NCBI GenBank assembly: GCA_041164425.1
Contig: JBEAPO010000058.1
Span: forward strand, 1 to 62,062
DNA from: F1-20-MAGs119 sp041164425
GTDB taxonomy: Bacteria > Actinomycetota > Acidimicrobiia > Acidimicrobiales > Ilumatobacteraceae
Length of the DNA stretch: 62,062 nucleotides
Reading direction: 5' to 3'
The position numbers and the translations under genes are program-made. The notes below the pieces were generated by a model, which ran no database searches, was not told the DNA's origin, and saw only the letters and a program-made list of their open reading frames with translations. Each line of letters opens with the position of its first letter. Position 1 is the first letter of the stretch. Of the stretch, positions 61,115-62,062 are shown in pieces.

Positions 61115-62062
61115 TTGATGTCCTTCACGATCACGCCGACCTTGTGATCCATGGCGGCGATGAGCGGGCGCATGTGCAGTTCTTCGAGCAGTTCGTCGCC
61201 GCGTTCGTTGCCACCTTGCAGATTCGACGTGATCACTTGCGCAACACCCTGTTGCAGCAACGCCGCGCGGTAGTCATACCACAGGCGGTCGAGCGAGTAA
61301 CCCTTGAAGCCTGGCTGGTCGGTGGCGAACTCGCTGACCTTGGTGAAGTAGTGGTTGATGAGATGGTCTTCGTGACGGCGGCGCATCTCCGGGGTGAGGG
61401 ATGCTGCGAGAAGGTTGCAGACGTCCCAAGCGCCGACGTGGCGGGTACTCAATTGGAAGTCGATCATCGTGATGGTGTCGGCTCCAGCACTTCCACCGAA
61501 GAGATAGTTCTCGGCACGGCAGTCGGTGTGGGTGAAGGTTTGGTGACCCTGTTGGACCCACCAATCGAGCATGTCGGGGTAGAGATCGCAGGCCTTGTGC
61601 AGCGCGTCGAGCATTCCGCCGTCGAGGCGTGGACCGTAATGTTCCTTGAAGTGCGGCCACTGGGCCTCAGCCATCGCCTTGCCCGCCTTGTAGAGCGGGT
61701 TGTTCATCGGTGGCAGCCACGTGAGCTCGTACAGCTCTTTTGTCTCCCAGAACGCCGCATGCAAACGCGCCACCGTTTCGAGAATCCGCTCGGCTTCGGA
61801 AAGTGTGAGGCCGGTGATCTGGTCGGGACAGTGCGCGTCGGTGATCTCCTCGATGAGGATGACAAAGGGAAGTCCGTCGGCGCCACAGTCGGCGAAGTAC
61901 GGCTTGGGTACGCGAATCGACAGGCGTGTGGCAACGTCGCGGTAGAAGTTCACTTCGCGCAGATAGAAGCCCATCGCCTGTGCGAGGAACTGGTTCTCGG
62001 GCGCGGGTGACTGGCATTTGGCGACGATGGTTGCGGGACCCGCACCCGGGCCATCGACGTAG
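61111..62062 (-). CDS. APH-type phosphotransferase (N-terminus cut by window edge)
   Basis: At least 317 codons; the 5' end is beyond the right edge because the frame stays open with plausible kinase sequence (ATIVAKCQSPAPEN). Kinase-like fold with the catalytic loop HTDCRAENYLFGG and the metal-binding MIDFQLSTRHVG. Bacterial members near acyl-CoA genes are often called aminoglycoside phosphotransferase-like or acyl-CoA dehydrogenase-associated kinases; drug resistance should not be assumed. Confidence 0.88.
   Translation of the reverse strand, partial: YVDGPGAGPATIVAKCQSPAPENQFLAQAMGFYLREVNFYRDVATRLSIRVPKPYFADCGADGLPFVILIEEITDAHCPDQITGLTLSEAERILETVARLHAAFWETKELYELTWLPPMNNPLYKAGKAMAEAQWPHFKEHYGPRLDGGMLDALHKACDLYPDMLDWWVQQGHQTFTHTDCRAENYLFGGSAGADTITMIDFQLSTRHVGAWDVCNLLAASLTPEMRRRHEDHLINHYFTKVSEFATDQPGFKGYSLDRLWYDYRAALLQQGVAQVITSNLQGGNERGDELLEELHMRPLIAAMDHKVGVIVKDIK

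Noticed and set aside
61111..62062. Aminoglycoside resistance gene
   Set aside because: The APH fold alone does not show drug resistance; the context (DUF2889, alcohol dehydrogenase) fits a metabolic kinase better.

Overview
The window is a compact, high-GC stretch of about 62 kb holding 63 protein-coding genes and one tRNA, with almost no non-coding DNA. GTG starts and 1-20 nt stop/start overlaps (ATGA, GTGA) are common. Gene content and order point to an actinobacterium. The tentative placement in Acidimicrobiia (Ilumatobacter-like) is an inference. The supporting blocks are prs-rplY-pth-mfd-mazG-eno-ftsB, metG-tatD-X-ksgA-ispE, DUF501-ppx, an aerobic CO-dehydrogenase-like cox cluster, and a sufB-D-C operon with a Rieske ferredoxin. 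Both window edges cut genes: an M1 aminopeptidase on the left and an APH-type phosphotransferase on the right.

Layout. 1-5.6 kb: pepN (partial), a PfkB kinase, queF and a PEP-utilizer mobile-domain protein. 5.6-9.6 kb: an aromatic-degradation module made of an MhpA-like flavin hydroxylase converging on a FAH hydrolase / VOC extradiol dioxygenase / TetR operon; short GACAACT/TTAGTTG motifs lie in both promoter regions. 9.6-14.4 kb: two crotonases, an unknown protein, a secreted subtilase and a small basic protein. 14.4-31.8 kb: GNAT, ppx and DUF501, then a dispersed cox cluster (coxG, mocA, xdhC/coxI, coxE, coxD, coxM, coxS, coxL) interrupted by an amine oxidase, an SDR, a Dabb protein, a PAP2 protein and a DrrAB-type ABC exporter. 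31.8-42 kb: housekeeping operons ending at prs and tRNA-Gln. 42-50.7 kb: a 30-residue mS38-like ribosomal protein, ispE, ksgA, tatD, metG, a thioesterase, a HAD phosphatase, rsmI, DUF192 and ychF. 50.8-54.7 kb: the suf operon. 54.7-62 kb: Nudix, a membrane protein, a Ca2+-type P-ATPase, htpX, a zinc alcohol dehydrogenase, DUF2889 and the phosphotransferase.

The most unusual signal is not a gene. At eight places the 3' end of a gene, including its stop codon (or, for tRNA-Gln, its acceptor end and CCA), is repeated two to four times just downstream. The copies keep a stop in their own frame even where they have diverged; at one locus the three copies end in TAA, TGA and TAG. Separately, a roughly 51-bp hairpin repeat occurs three times, always directly after a gene end. 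I know of no described system that explains these gene-terminal repeats. They are the best lead here, but may simply be a mutational footprint. Other points worth checking are an imperfect dyad over the sufB promoter, a four-cysteine small protein inside the suf operon, a crotonase without either catalytic glutamate, and an SDR without the YxxxK motif.
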